Of a DNA stretch of 64,000 nt, positions 12,899 through 23,206 are shown piece after piece; the stretch's first letter is position 1, and every line of letters begins with the position of its first letter. The DNA lies in the NCBI GenBank assembly GCA_033964015.1, contig CM066912.1, positions 30,032,532-30,096,531 of the forward strand. Reading direction: 5' to 3'. The position numbers and the translations under genes are program-made. A model generated the notes under the pieces. It worked only from the letters and a program-made list of their open reading frames with translations, made no database searches and was not told the origin of the DNA. This DNA is from Scolanthus callimorphus (Eukaryota; Cnidaria; Anthozoa; Actiniaria; Edwardsiidae).

Positions 12899-15800
12899 AT
12901 ACTAAATCAGTAGAATAAAATACTGTAAAAATGTTCAAAACGCAAAATCGCGCGTCAAACGAGCCGCCATTTTGAGAGTTTTCTCAAAATAGTAAATAGT
13001 GCTGGATATCTACTAGTTCAGGAACCAATCACAGCGCGCGAAAATGACTATTCACTGATTTGGTATATACTAATAAGGGATAAGACGAACAAAGGTGCAA
13101 CAAAGTTAAATTGGCCACGTAATTCTTTTGACCAGATTTGGGTCAAATTCGAAGTCTACCCATCCTTTTGCTAAGTGAAATTCAGCATTTCCAATGAATG
13201 GGTTTCTGCAGAAAGTACGCTCGATGTTAAAGGGGCACTCGATTCTAATCACCAAAATACATTTAAGTTTACTGTGAATAACCAAAATAACAGTCCAGGT
13301 TTGTTAAAGGACCTTTAAACTGTTAAATTAATACAAATCTATAGTGTTTTTATCTATAATCAAGAGGATGGAACTGGATTGCGATTTGAATTATTTCTTG
13401 TCAGGCAAACGTGCGAGTTCCCCTTTAAGGCATGCTATGAAGCACTGGCCAATAGTTGTTAATAACACAGTCGAATCATTACCACTTGTTTTCTGTGACC
13501 AGGATTTCCTATATCAAGTGCTGGAACATCGATACGTGATCCTGTGTGGTGCTAATGGACTCGGAAAGTCTTATCTCGCCAACCAACTAGCGGAGCACAT
13601 AGCACAAAGGTATGAAGGAGCTTTGATCCACGGTATTTTAAAATTGGTTAATTTTAAAAGTGGTTAATTCTCACTTTGACTATCACCACTGATACACGTT
13701 ATGAAAACCAGCAATAAACAATCATTCTTTTAGTGCAACGGAAGGTGTAGGGCGTTACTGGGTGCCATGTAAACTTTGCATTTATTATAGGCCCTTGGTG
13801 CGGTTTGCAAACTGGTTTGTCTGGTTTTCGTTTCAGGTTAAATTGGAGTACGACACCTGCTGTCATAACACTAACGATAGGTCAAACATCAAGAAAGGTG
13901 AATTGTTTGATGTGCCCGTACTGAGCAACTTTGTTACAATTTTCATTTTTACAGGGGCGTAGGCAGGGGGCACAGGGGGCCGCGGCCACCCCCTTTCTCG
14001 GGAGATTTTCCCATACATTTACTGTGTTTGCTGGAGGAAATTTGAAAATGTTCGTCCCCTGTTTTTACTATCCCCCCCCCCAAACCAAAATTCATGGCTA
14101 CGCCCCTTGATTATATTCTTCAACTATTCCCTATAGGGGAATGAATCGTGGTGAATACGCGGAGCGTTGACGCAAACATCCTACCACTGTCCATTGATCC
14201 TGAGGGAATAGTTTATTTAGTATTCACCAAATCAGCTGGTTAAAATATGAAATTATTGGCAATAACGTTTGCTGTTGACACGGAAGTTCGCGCGCGACGC
14301 AAACCAGTGAATATCCGCGGATATTCCGAGTTACAGGAGCTAATCAGAGCGCGCGGAATTCATAGATCCGACCTGTCATTCAAAGCCATAGTTACTGTTG
14401 TTATGTCCAAAAGTATTCCGATCCCGCTAAGGTTTACCAGATATCTTTCTCTTCGGCTCATCTGAGTTTACACCGTCATAAAAGGCAAAAAAGTGCTGCA
14501 AATCAGACTGATTTCGGAAGTCACGACATAGTTTTTGTGGGACACGATCAGTCCCAGTGGGAGAAACTCTCTAACTCTGACTGGTATCTCCAGATAGCGT
14601 GAATGAATGGCTTCATTGTTTGTTCGGTTCTATGAATTGGATATCCACTAATTTGATGGACACTAACGTGTTTTATAGCCGATTTGGTTGCATATAGTTT
14701 ACTTCGGTATCGCTTTTATTCTTAACACTTTCCGATGTAATATTTTTATCGACAGGAATTGAAGAAAACCCTTTCAAGATTAATGAAATGCGATATATAC
14801 AGGTAAAACCAGCACGGTCGTCCTCATTCCCAATGCACTTTTCCATGAAATCAGAAGCTCCTGTTTAACTAGTATGTAGATATGCGAACGTGGCATCACT
14901 CTGGCACTCGGGCTCGATATACCGTTTTACATGTCTACGAGTCGGCCATGGTCATGCCTTGATATTTGTCCAAACGAAAAATAGCTTCCCCTCGCAGCCC
15001 AACAATCAGAATCACGTAGCGCTCCCTGGTCTTTGCGTAACTCCTTCTGCTGTTATGCATTTAATATTTTAAGCCCTGATGTTTTAGCCGTGTTTAAATA
15101 ATTGACTTACAATGCTTGGCTTCGAAGGAAACTACAATCAATGCAAAACGTTGGCGCACTTGCCTCCCTTGCCTTTCCTCCGCCCTTTCAATGTTACTAG
15201 TTGAGCTGGGCAAGAGGCCTTATTTTCCAGCCAACATTGAAAGAGGCAGGAAGGGAACGGAAGTGGAAGTGCGCCAAGTGCTTTTGCCTTGATTGTAGCT
15301 TTCCTAGCACCCCCCCCCCCTTGCCCTCGTCGCCAGTCTCCTCGTGGATACGCGGCCTTGCGTGACAGGGAGAGGAAAGTAAAACGAGAAGCCTGGGGAA
15401 AAGGGTGTCTTGTTCGCGCAACTCTGTTCGCGCTTACTGCTTGTCTAAACGCAAGATGAAAACCTTTTTTCTGTTTAGCCCAACACAGGGAGTTCCTGCT
15501 GTTATAGTGCTTGATCAATTAAACTCTCTCGCGTCCCTCGCTGACATCTTCGATCCCACTCAACTCGCAGACAACCACAACAGGTAAAGAACAGATGATC
15601 TGTTGATAAATACATACCTTGGCTATCGCCCATGGCGAGGTCTATATCATTCAGTAGCCCCCCTCTTCTTCCCATTCCCCTTCTTTTGGATAATCGTGTT
15701 GTTAATTAAAAATCGCCCATGGCGAGGTGTATATCATTCAGTAGCCCCCCTCTTCTTCCCATTCCCCTTCTTTTGGATAATCGTGTTGTATTATATTTGT

Positions 15801-18800
15801 ATAGTAAGAAAATCAAATAGCTGTCTGAAAATCAAACTGAGCTTGATCAACAACACTGGGAGTAACTCTATTCGTTTCTTAGAAATTGTGTATTTCATTT
15901 ACAGTCCTTTCATTATTGGCGTGCGGGACAAGAGTAAGAAAGGACCCTTCTCGGCCAAGGATCTGGCCGTCTACCAGTATTTCAGGTATTGATCCTCTTT
16001 GCTGGCTGATTGGTTGTTTTTGTTTGTCTATGTGGAGTATTTTTGTATTGTATTCCTATTTGTTTTTTATTGTTTTGTTTAAATTCGTGTGTTTGTATTC
16101 CTCTTTGTTTTCTTTTTGTTGGTTGTTTTGTTCGTTTGTTTATCTGGCCGCGTTTGTATTTTTTTCTTATTTGTTTGCTGGTTTGTTGTTGTTTTTTATT
16201 GTTGATTTTCTTTTTTGTATTGTTTTAATTTGTTGGTTCGGATTGGTTGGATTTGTTTGTTTGCTTGCTTGCTGCTGTATATGTTTTCTGGTTTGTTTCT
16301 TTGTTTGGCGGTTTACTTATTGATTGTGGGTGCGTTTGGTTTTGTGTTTGTTTGTATGTTTGTTTCTTTTTCTTGTTTATTTGCCGTCTGTTATTTAATT
16401 CATTTGTGTCCCTGCCTTCACTAGATGGATTCAGATTTCTGTAGAGGACAAGTTCGTGATTGGTCTGTTAGATCGCTACCTCAGACGGAAATTATCCTGG
16501 GCAGATAATGTGTAAGTCTACGACTCCCCATTCACCCGAGCGAGAACTATATATGGCACCTTGTTACTTTGGGTGACCATTCGAGCTATACAGAACGCGC
16601 GCGCATTCTTCAATTCAGAAGTTCCGTCGACATATCCGACAAATACTATCATGCAGCGCGCGCATTCTTTGCACTTTGTTTCCCAAATGACCCTTATTTA
16701 CCGCCAAGCAACCTCCAGTGAGGCATTTATGTTTTCTTTTTCATATTAGTATAATTACTCTAGCGATTTCGCGCGATTGGTCGAGACGTTCGTCAGATTT
16801 TGCTGTATTCGCCTATTTAACAATTAGATTACGAGCTCGAGATTTCTATGAGCTGATAGTTGACGAGGAGTCTTAAATCGAGAGCAAGTAATCTAATTAT
16901 TTTAGTAAAATCACACTCACACACTACCTTCGAATAATGAAACTTTTTTATTTGAAGAAAAATGTTTGTTTTCTTCAAAACGCCGGCCTTTTCAAAACTC
17001 ACTATCTATGACTCAATAGACAGTGAGTTTTGAGCCAATCAGAATGCAGGATTCGTGATAGAGCGGATTTCACATGACCGTCGTGACTTGTTATGCAATT
17101 GCGATTGCTTTGCGTTCTCATTGGCTACACGTTTTTCTCATCCAATCAAATTCTGTAGTAAATACAATTGTGTAATTACTTAGTAATTGGTTCGGCTTGC
17201 AATTGGCTGAGAAAAAAGCCATTTAGGAGCAAGTCGTGATTTCTCTCCATTCTGATTGGCTAGTGATTGCTCAATTGCAATTGTTTTCACGACAGTCATG
17301 TGAAAACCGCTCTAGTGTGTGAGTGTGATTTTACTAAAGGTGAATATAACATTGAAAGCATTTGGGATCGCGTGCGCACTTTATTACGAAAACTAAACAA
17401 ATACCCCAAAACGCGAATTTTTGTCGAAAATCTTAATAAAAAGAGCCACTTGTGTAATAATACTAAAACTTGTTAATTATCCATTGCTTGGTTAGAGCGG
17501 ATTTCAGATGACTTTCGCGAGTAGAAGTGACAAATATTTTTGGACTTTAGAAAGTGCCCGATAGAGGTATCACTGTACTTTTGCAATCACTCCTATAGGT
17601 TTTATTCAGAATTAGCGTAATCACTTTGCGATTGGTTTCACTACAGTCGTATGAAATCCGCTCTATTCCATTTCCAAACCGCCCATTCCCGTGCTATAGT
17701 ATTACTTGTTATCTCGTGTAAAATCAGACCTCGAATTTTTTGTTCTCTTCTAGTACTGACGAGGAGCAAATGTTGGATTTGTTCGTTTGGCTCACACAAG
17801 TCTGGCATCACATCAATCGCATCCTGGAGGAATATTGTGGCTTGGAAGTCACTTTAGGTAATACCAAGAGAGTGGAAACACTCCCATATTAGGTCCCTGC
17901 CCATCACTGTCAGAAATGTCTATTTTTAGAAACATATTTTGCCTTGAAATTTAGTCTAATTTGTAGCAATCCCTTGACCAACAAAAAAAACACCAAACAT
18001 CCCCTATTCCAAGGACCGCCCAGCAACAACATCCTTTTATTCATGATGTGTAGAAGAGCTTTAAGGCCCATTCAGCCACACCTTTTGTTATTGTTTTCAT
18101 TCAATATTAGAAGACGAATTACGTGTAGAAATCTAGAAATAACCGTCTACAGATTAAGATTTATACTTGATTTACCGAATTGAAATGGAAATATCGCACC
18201 ACATTCCCTAAATCAGCCGATGGAAATGGATGCTTTCTCTTAATTGGTATGTTGCTAGGCTGACAAACTGGCGGCTGATCGAAGTTGGCTATCCATGTGA
18301 ATTCCGAACACTTCCAATGCATGTGCCTTTGGGAAATTCAGCTTTTCCCATGGATGGGTTTCTGCAGAAATTCACTGTGATTGTTTTTTTTTATGATTGG
18401 TTTTATTACAGAGGAGGATCCTGGAACTTCCCTAAGGGGGAGCTGGACATAAAAATTAAGGGCGCCAACATCGAAAATTCCCGCTGCACATATAGTAAAT
18501 TTATGGGAAAATATCTATTCAGAACTTATCCGAGTGTTTTCTTGTACAGGCCCGTCTGTATTCTTCTCCTGTCCGATGGATATCCACATTACAGAAGGCT
18601 GGTTCGGTAACGTGTGGAACTACATGGTCATTCCCTACTTGCATCAGAATATTCGCAACTCTGCCAAGGTACCTGTTAGTTAAGTTTGAAACTTATGCCA
18701 ATGAAATACCAAAGAGAAACTAATGAACCAATAATACAAGCACCACACTGTCAGCATCATCATCGTGCATCATCATCGCCAACAACATCATTGCCAACAA

Positions 18801-21405
18801 CAGCATCATCGTCAACGATTGTTGCTTTTTGGATGGCACTTGAATGTCACAAATAAAAATTGTACAAATTCTTCCCTGTCTCGAACCATGACCTGAATAC
18901 TCAAACCCTAACCAGTGCGCTACGAGTGAAGTTACTGTATTGGGTACGTTTGTAGAATATTTATTAGCATTTATGATACAGCTACGATATAACGCGCGCT
19001 CTGATTGGTCCACATCTATGCTCTATTACACCGATAAAGTAATGGTTCTCTCCCGCTATATCATAAAAGCATTAGAGCTCAACTTTCTATGACTTTATCG
19101 GCGAGTAGAGCACTTGTGGTGTTGGGAGGGACGTTCTCGTGTCTATAAAGTTGCGCCGATAGAAAGTTGTGCTCTAATGCTTCAATATAGAACAATACTA
19201 TATGAATATAATGACTCATTGACCCTCCGGATAAAAAGTAGCAACAACCTTTCTGTACTGTAAAGGCATCAACCGTACCCAGAAATGGCAGCAACCATTC
19301 TAAAATTCATCGACCGGTTACGAAAGGGAAATGCGTGATGCCGCCTTGTTTGACTCGGCCAAAGAGCCTAGAACGTGCTACAGCAAAATATATCTGCCGA
19401 GGGATTCCAGATCGTTTTATGCATCTATCCAAGTGCGTCATAATGATTCCTGGCGCTCTTTCTTGTTCTCAGATTTATCAGAGAGACATAGTATGGGATG
19501 ACCCTACCAAATGGGTCATCATGCGGTGGCCATGGCAACGGGAGAAAAGCAAGATTCTTCCAACACTCAGGAAGCTACGTCAAGTTGATATCGTGCTGAA
19601 TCGTAATCAAATGGAATCACCCAAAGGTACGTTACTTCCGGTGAAGCTTACTTCGTCGCTTTCGGAGTGATGCTACAATCCTGGCCTAAATTATCGGGAC
19701 GGCTTAGTAATTTGGATATTATTACCGATAAACATGTAGGGAAATACCACGTACTCCACCATTCTCGCCCCTTAATGCGCTCTCTATCCCTCTCTTCCCC
19801 TCTTTCCTCTCCCCCCCCCTCCCCCATACAATGTTGTTATAGTCCTCCTAGTAATATCACCAAAACATTAGCCACAATTGGAATGGATCCAACATTGTAT
19901 GGGGGAGGGGGAGGGGGAGGGGGAGAGGGAGGGGGAGGGGGAGGGTGGTTGGAGGAGGGAGGGCGCGCGAAAGAAAGATGGAAGCGGGCGATTTTAAATG
20001 GAGGGACATTGTGTTTTGGGGAATCAAAGGTGGGTAATATTTGTCTCAGAGTTTGCATATGAAAGTTTATATGGCAAACAGATACTAGAGCTAGGGGTTT
20101 TATACGTTTGGAGGGGTCAGACTGCAGTGGCTTTAGCGTCACAGGCGCTCAAAACTGCAAGTTATTTAGCGTGCGCACGCGCGCGCGAACCAAAAGCTGA
20201 TCTTGGGAAGCCTGTGTCCCATATTAAACTGGCCAGGATTGTAGCTTTGTCACTTCCTGTGATGCTAACTTCGTCACTTCCGGTGATGCTAACTTCGTCA
20301 CTTCCGGTGATGCTAACTTCGTCACTTTCGGTGATGCTAACTTCGTCACTTCCGGTGATGCTAGCTTTGTCACTTCCTGTGATGCTAACTTCGTCACTTC
20401 CGGTGATGTTAACTTCGTCACTTTCGGTGTTGCTAACTTCGTCACTTCCGGTGATGTTAACTTCGTCACTTTCGGAGATGTTAACATCGTCACTTCTCGT
20501 GATGTTAATTTCGACACTTCCGGCGATGCTGCCAACGTCACTTTTGATTTCACCGGTTGATTTCTGACCTAGAAACTGTCCTTTGACTTTTGTTTACGAT
20601 GTTGTTGTTGCTTTTGTTTAATTTATGGTTTTAATTTGTTTGCTTCTCAGGAAAACCCAAGCGCTCTAGTTCAAAAACACCAAAGGTAGGAAACTTGTGT
20701 AATCATTACCAGCTTTCGCAAAATACTCAATGATTTGCATAATCTCCGGGGTGGCTCTTGGACACCCTGAGTTTTCTTTTTTCTGTGCTGAAACGACACG
20801 TGTACCCCAGCCCTTGGCTTAAAACGTGGTTGTGCCTTACTCGCGCCCTACTCGACAAGATTCAAAGAAAATTCGGAAAGTGCTCGGCGTCTATTCGGAC
20901 AGGTTCCGGAAAATCTTCGAGACGATTCATTTCCCATAGAATCCTATGATATCTCTTTTTTGTTTAAATTGAGGACGAGATATCATAGGATTCAAGTATA
21001 TTCAAAGCGTTCAGTCGGTAGATTCCGCCGAAAATAGCACTCAAAAAGACGATATCGCCCTCGTCGCTGCGCGACTCGTGCGATATCGCTTTTTTCGTGC
21101 TATTTTCTTAGCGGAATCTAGCCTCCTGAAGCTTTTAGTAATCCTATAGAAAACTGATTTTTGCAATTATTCTCGCAAATCGATTGATTGAAGAGGCCCG
21201 AATATGCATGAATAGGTATTTGTGTAATCGAAACATTCACACAAATGGCCGTATTTATCTCCTTTTTTTTTTTCAGCTGGTCTCGACTCTAACTCGAGGA
21301 ACTCACATGGAAACCGCTGGCAGCCTAGAATCATGGACGACAGTGGATTTCCAATCAGATTCCTCGTCTTCAGATTCAGAGAGCGGCGACTCTACTCTCA
21401 TATAA
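1..21405 (+). CDS. Neuron navigator (NAV1/2/3-like) homologue, 3' part, 19 exons threaded
   Basis: Neuron navigators are cytoskeleton-associated proteins with a long disordered Ser-rich region, a coiled coil and a C-terminal AAA-type ATPase domain; they act in axon guidance and microtubule plus-end biology. Exons with GT-AG borders and matching phases: 1-2280, 8468-8548, 9505-9679, 9937-10019, 10471-10557, 10909-11002, 11706-11777, 12397-12461, 13503-13609, 13837-13897, 14756-14802, 15479-15583, 15905-15985, 16425-16511, 17754-17857, 18550-18668, 19473-19626, 20651-20685, 21277-21405 (TAA stop). The total is 3966 nt, about 1321 aa. Diagnostic matches to the family, from knowledge: ETLLPRT, GANGLGKSYLANQLAEH, VIVLDQLNSLASLADIF, LLDRYLRRKL, FFSCPMD, WNYMVIPY and WDDPTKWV. 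The 5' end lies outside the window, so any N-terminal CH domain is not visible. Joining exon 1 to the rest rests on a perfect donor at 2281 and phase 0 on both sides. Confidence 0.9.
2516..2811. mobile_element. MITE-like inverted repeat (TTACTGC termini)
   Basis: The ends read TTACTGCCATTTTCATAAT... and ...ATTATGAAAATTGCAGTAA, inverted copies over about 30 bases with one mismatch. A further inner match covers the TTTGATTGACGGAA region. Length is about 296 bp with no coding capacity, typical of a non-autonomous DNA transposon. Confidence 0.6.
3483..3680. mobile_element. MITE-like inverted repeat around CAGATCACGTGG
   Basis: The left arm (3483-3531) and right arm (3631-3680) are inverted copies of a ~48-base sequence with a few mismatches. 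It includes ATAGACCTCC, GGGCGTAATGT and ATTTCAGATCACGTGG. The spacer is about 100 bp and AT-rich. Confidence 0.6.
4145..4238. repeat. Perfect 42-bp inverted repeat with 10-base loop
   Basis: Bases 4145-4186 and 4197-4238 are exact reverse complements (AAAACTTGAATGG...ATTTAC), separated by 10 bases. It is the longest uninterrupted perfect hairpin I found in the window. No mismatch suggests a recent origin. Confidence 0.9.
4680..5520. repeat. Tandem repeat, ~300-bp unit, two clear copies plus a degenerate one
   Basis: The motif TTTCACGTTAACACATCACATCTG recurs at about 4951 and 5248. It is followed in each case by CTAGGTCATAATGTAAACAAAG, TGGTCAAGTGATT and TTCTAGAACGTCTTTTGTT. A degenerate third copy precedes them (TAACGTTAATACATAACAT near 4683). 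The period is close to 297 bp. No coding potential. Confidence 0.7.
7594..8071. mobile_element. MITE of the GGCTGGTTTCCATAT family, long copy
   Basis: The termini AAAGGCTGGTTTCCATATAA and TTATATGGAAACCAGCCTTT are perfect inverted copies. Inside are inverted stretches of GATCGCATG-type sequence, such as GTGCACACGCGATCCATG against its complement. Relatives with the same termini occur at 35326-35470 and 38763-38885. An open frame through its middle is a shadow of the palindrome. Confidence 0.75.
8468..9679 (+). CDS. NAV coiled-coil exons 2 and 3
   Basis: Exon 2 (8468-8548, acceptor CTTCAG, donor AAG|GTATAT) encodes 27 residues that include HQADELQSIIEEIK. Exon 3 (9505-9679) follows in phase 0 with GELHVLEEENQDLRNQVNSL, then a Thr/Ala-rich linker, ending in LQALEQTN. 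The heptad-like spacing of L/I/V with many E and Q suggests a short two-part coiled coil, as found just before the C-terminal globular part of navigators. The intervening intron (8549-9504) shows no other coding sequence. Confidence 0.75.
9937..12461 (+). CDS. NAV exons 4-8: conserved region before the AAA domain
   Basis: Five exons (9937-10019, 10471-10557, 10909-11002, 11706-11777, 12397-12461) encode a beta-rich region including ITVDVFLRGFGKPVGL, VLVKGGSDWSGVYDAAKRSF, HLKRVDPYSYLGL, RKRNSCVIHLRG and DALVYETLLPRTVVE. From family knowledge, navigators have here a module with a 'DPxSxLGL' motif and a final 'DTLIPK'-like helix leading straight into the ATPase core. The exon phases run 1/0, 0/0, 0/1, 1/1, 1/0 and all junctions agree, which is the main evidence that these small exons are real. 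Confidence 0.85.
10600..10800. repeat. Interspersed repeat copy (three in NAV introns)
   Basis: The segment with GATTTACCGAATTCAA, CTAAATCAGCCGATGGAAATGG and GTTGCTAGGCTGACAAACTGG recurs at about 18080-18290. A more diverged form lies at about 7270-7470. All are intronic. I cannot assign a class. Confidence 0.6.
11870..12310. repeat. Degenerate GATGG/GATGA simple repeat in NAV intron
   Basis: Purine-rich low-complexity sequence built on GGATGGGAT, GAGATGAGAT and GGAATGAGAT variants. The reverse strand stays open across it only because of the simple composition. Confidence 0.8.
12826..13060. repeat. Short interspersed element, copy 1
   Basis: The sequence with AACTATCCCCCGAAGGGAA, TGAGGGGGATAGTTGTTTTAGTATATACTAAATCAG and the later AATCACAGCGCGCG resembles 14128-14360, where a related CTATTCCCTATAGGGGAA, TGAGGGAATAGTTTATTTAGTATTCACCAAATCAG and AATCAGAGCGCGCG occur in the same order. 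It looks like two copies of one non-coding element. Confidence 0.5.
13503..21405 (+). CDS. NAV exons 9-19: AAA-type ATPase domain and C-terminal tail
   Basis: Exon 9 (13503-13609) holds the Walker A loop GANGLGKS. Exons 10-11 encode a short segment ending in ELKKTLSRLMKCD. Exon 12 (15479-15583, using the acceptor TTTAG at 15477-15478) holds the Walker B-like strand VIVLDQ. Exon 13 carries FIIGVRDK, exon 14 WIQISVEDK and LDRYLRRKLSW (candidate arginine-finger/sensor helix), exon 15 LDLFVWLTQVWHHIN, exon 16 FFSCPMD and WNYMVIPYLHQ, exon 17 WDDPTKWVIMRWPW. Exons 18-19 are a basic then Ser/Asp-rich tail ending ESGDSTLI. At exon 12 a downstream AG would put a stop in frame, so phase decides the acceptor. 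Walker A has GLGKS in place of the usual navigator TGKT, which still satisfies the P-loop pattern. Confidence 0.9.
13953..14107. mobile_element. Small inverted-repeat element (GGGGCGTAG termini)
   Basis: It starts GGGGCGTAGGCAGGG and ends CATGGCTACGCCCC, with inner C- and G-rich homopolymers. The ends are inverted over about 9 bases. Short length and intronic location fit a MITE. Confidence 0.5.
15626..15789. repeat. 77-bp direct duplication
   Basis: TCGCCCATGGCGAGG... to ...TAATCGTGTTGT occurs at 15626-15702 and again at 15713-15789 with a single difference (TCTATA/TGTATA). This is a recent local duplication within a NAV intron, between exons 12 and 13. Confidence 0.85.
16901..17338. mobile_element. 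MITE with 26-bp perfect terminal inverted repeats
   Basis: The left end is TTTAGTAAAATCACACTCAC plus ACACTA (16901-16926). The right end (17313-17338) is its exact reverse complement. A second inverted-repeat element (17059-17314) lies inside it. No coding capacity; it sits in the NAV intron between exons 14 and 15. Confidence 0.75.
17059..17314. mobile_element. MITE of the TAGAGCGGATTTCA family, nested copy
   Basis: The ends TAGAGCGGATTTCACATGAC and GTCATGTGAAAACCGCTCTA are near-perfect inverted copies. The interior is symmetrical around CAATTGCGATTG-like sequence. The right end overlaps the terminal repeat of the outer element by two bases. A relative lies at 17493-17665. Confidence 0.65.
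17493..17665. mobile_element. MITE of the TAGAGCGGATTTCA family, second copy
   Basis: The ends TAGAGCGGATTTCAGATGAC and GTCGTATGAAATCCGCTCTA are near-perfect inverted copies. It is 173 bp long and lies 178 bp after the first copy. Confidence 0.65.
18735..18935 (-). mobile_element. tRNA-derived SINE, minus strand
   Basis: Read on the minus strand, TAGCGCACTGGTTAGGG fits an RNA polymerase III A box. GGTTCGAGAC, about 30 bases further on, fits a B box. After the head come an AT-rich body and a GAT-repeat tail (18750-18820). It lies in a NAV intron. It does not fold into a clean tRNA, so I call it a SINE and not a tRNA gene. Confidence 0.6.
19065..19185. repeat. Inverted repeat around GCATTAGAGC
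   Basis: GCATTAGAGCTCAACTTTCTATGAC... at 19068 and ...GATAGAAAGTTGTGCTCTAATGC near 19160-19182 are inverted copies with two mismatches, with TTATCGGCG and GCGCCGATA inside. Confidence 0.55.
19797..19960. repeat. C-rich/G-rich inverted repeat with G-quadruplex-like tract
   Basis: CTCTCCCCCCCCCTCCCCC followed by ATACAATGTTG (19797-19835) is inverted by CAACATTGTAT followed by GGGGGAGGGGGAGGGGG (19890 onward). The G tract runs to about 19946 with more than six runs of G3-G5, so a stable hairpin or quadruplex is possible. Confidence 0.75.
20243..20540. repeat. 24-bp minisatellite, about 12 units
   Basis: The unit is CTTCGTCACTTCCGGTGATGCTAA with variants CTTTCGG and GATGTTAA. It lies in the NAV intron before exon 18. 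Because 24 is a multiple of 3, long open frames appear on both strands, but no splice context supports coding. Confidence 0.85.
20935..21152. mobile_element. Palindromic MITE family, copy A
   Basis: It begins GAATCCTATGATATCTC and soon after reads GAGATATCATAGGATTC, an internal hairpin. A second palindrome follows: TAGATTCCGCCGAAAATAGCA against TGCTATTTTCTTAGCGGAATCTA, with GATATCGC/GCGATATC at its centre. Two more copies lie at 24135-24333 and 24331-24502. Confidence 0.7.
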
Positions 21406-22410
21406 AACATGAAAGATAGCAAATTTCAAATTACCGCAGAAGGACCAACGACTGAGAGAAATTACAATTTGTCACTCTGAAGTCGAGTAAAACCACTATC
21501 ACGCGGTGAACACGTGACAGGTTCCTTTGTGAGCCAAATAGCCAGCCAATCCATCCAAGTAAAACCACTATCACGCGGTGAGCACGTGTTCACTAAATAC
21601 GCATTTATGATTGGTTGATAAAAATGAGCCATCAATAAGAATACAAAGTACACGCAAGTCGAAATACTTTTCTACCCTCCCATTATTAGCGTAAGCTACA
21701 TTATACTGCGGTATAGGGAGTATCATTTAAGTATTAAAGTCGCTCTCGTGATTATTCGGGAATTCTCAACTTTTTAAATGTATTTATAATTTGAATAAGA
21801 TAATATAAATATTATACTGTTTTGCGATGCGAGAAAATATTTTCAATTTCAATTTTCCGTTTCTTGAAACACCGAATTCTCGGGTCCGAAAACATTGTTT
21901 TGCAATTTTAATGCATTGTTTCAATCGATAATTGTTCTATTTGCTACCCTGCTGTCTCAAATAACCAAGACCGTTCTATTCGTAAATATTAATAGTGTTT
22001 ATCTCTCAGAAAATAAATTTTCAGTTTCCTCCAAACCCCTTAAATCAACACAAAATCACCAGAAAAATCTCGGGTGTTGTTGAGAAATTCGGGGAAATTC
22101 AACTTAATTGTGTACAGACAAACCTTTTCAGCCCGAGAATTCTAGAGTGTTCGATAAACGGGTCGCATCTTTACCTGCTACTTAAGTAAAGCGGAAAGCT
22201 GTGACGGCTTCAAAAAGACGGATAATTCGCCCTTGCGTACGATAGTATAACGATAGAAAGGTTTGTCGGTGAACTCCTCACCTAAACGCTCCAGTGAATA
22301 GACGCTTTTCCAAAATGGCGGCCAAAAATTAAAATCGATTTTTGTAAAAAACAAATAAACACCAACACTAGAACACACATCATCACTTTAGTAAAACTAC
22401 AAAATTTCAA

Positions 22411-22514
22411 GACCCTCTGGAGGAGGCTGAGTCACATGACCACTGTTTGACGACATGGGAACGAGGTTGTCCTTTGTTTCGAAACGGTCATGTGACTCAG
22501 CCTCCCCCAGGGTC
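22411..22514. repeat. Inverted repeat GGAGGCTGAGTCACATGACC
   Basis: The left arm around 22411-22447 and right arm around 22483-22514 are inverted copies over about 30 bases with minor mismatches. They end in GACCCT and AGGGTC. Outside them AAAATGGCGGCC (22310s) and GGCCATTTTGG (22580s) extend the symmetry. Confidence 0.6.
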
Positions 22515-23206
22515 TTCTCCCGAGCTAACCGCCATTTTGAAAACGACCGAGAGGGCCCTGGGGACAAGGTTGTGAATTTGCGGCGGCCATTTTGGAAAAG
22601 GTCTATTGTATCAGAAACGAAAACGCAAGGCCTTTCATGTATGATTTATACACAAAGTTTTTATAAAGTACATTCTCACTTAATACCCGTGTTTTAAATA
22701 ACATTTATAGCTCCATAGTCGATATTCAAAATATTATATTTTAGAAATAGAAGTATTTATTACTGTATAGCTGTTAGATTTATTTTGATACATTACTCAA
22801 TACCGGAAATCGACATTTCAGCATAAATATTCAACCAGTATGAATTGACGAAAATAAACTCGTTTCCTCGAAACAATGAAAATTATGATAATTAATCATT
22901 AATGATTGTAAATTCTCTAACTTACGCCAGTAAGGAATATTTCCTATTAAACGAAACGGATACGTAAGCTTTACTTCTGTGGGGCGTTGTTTATGATAGT
23001 CCCTGGGATTGCCAGTACAACCCCACAAAGTAATCCCGCCTCTGAATATAGTTTGAATTCTTTTCTTGTCGATGTCCACCAATATTTCGTATATATGACT
23101 GTGAAAAGTGCCGCGACAAATTTGTACCGCGCCGCGACCGTGACCGTGCCGCGACTACGCGGCTAGGGAGTATGGGTAAACACCTAACAAAGATATAGAA
23201 ATATTT

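Noticed and set aside
15603..16444. Hydrophobic frames (Phe/Val/Cys/Leu-rich) resembling membrane proteins
   Set aside because: They translate a T/G-rich low-complexity intron (GTTTGTTT runs) that surrounds real NAV exons 13 and 14 in other frames.
18872..18935. Functional tRNA gene on the minus strand
   Set aside because: A and B boxes are present but the acceptor and anticodon stems do not pair; SINE head is the better reading.
20224..20567. Long frames on both strands over the 24-bp minisatellite
   Set aside because: Pure repeat translation; the period of 24 keeps both strands open.
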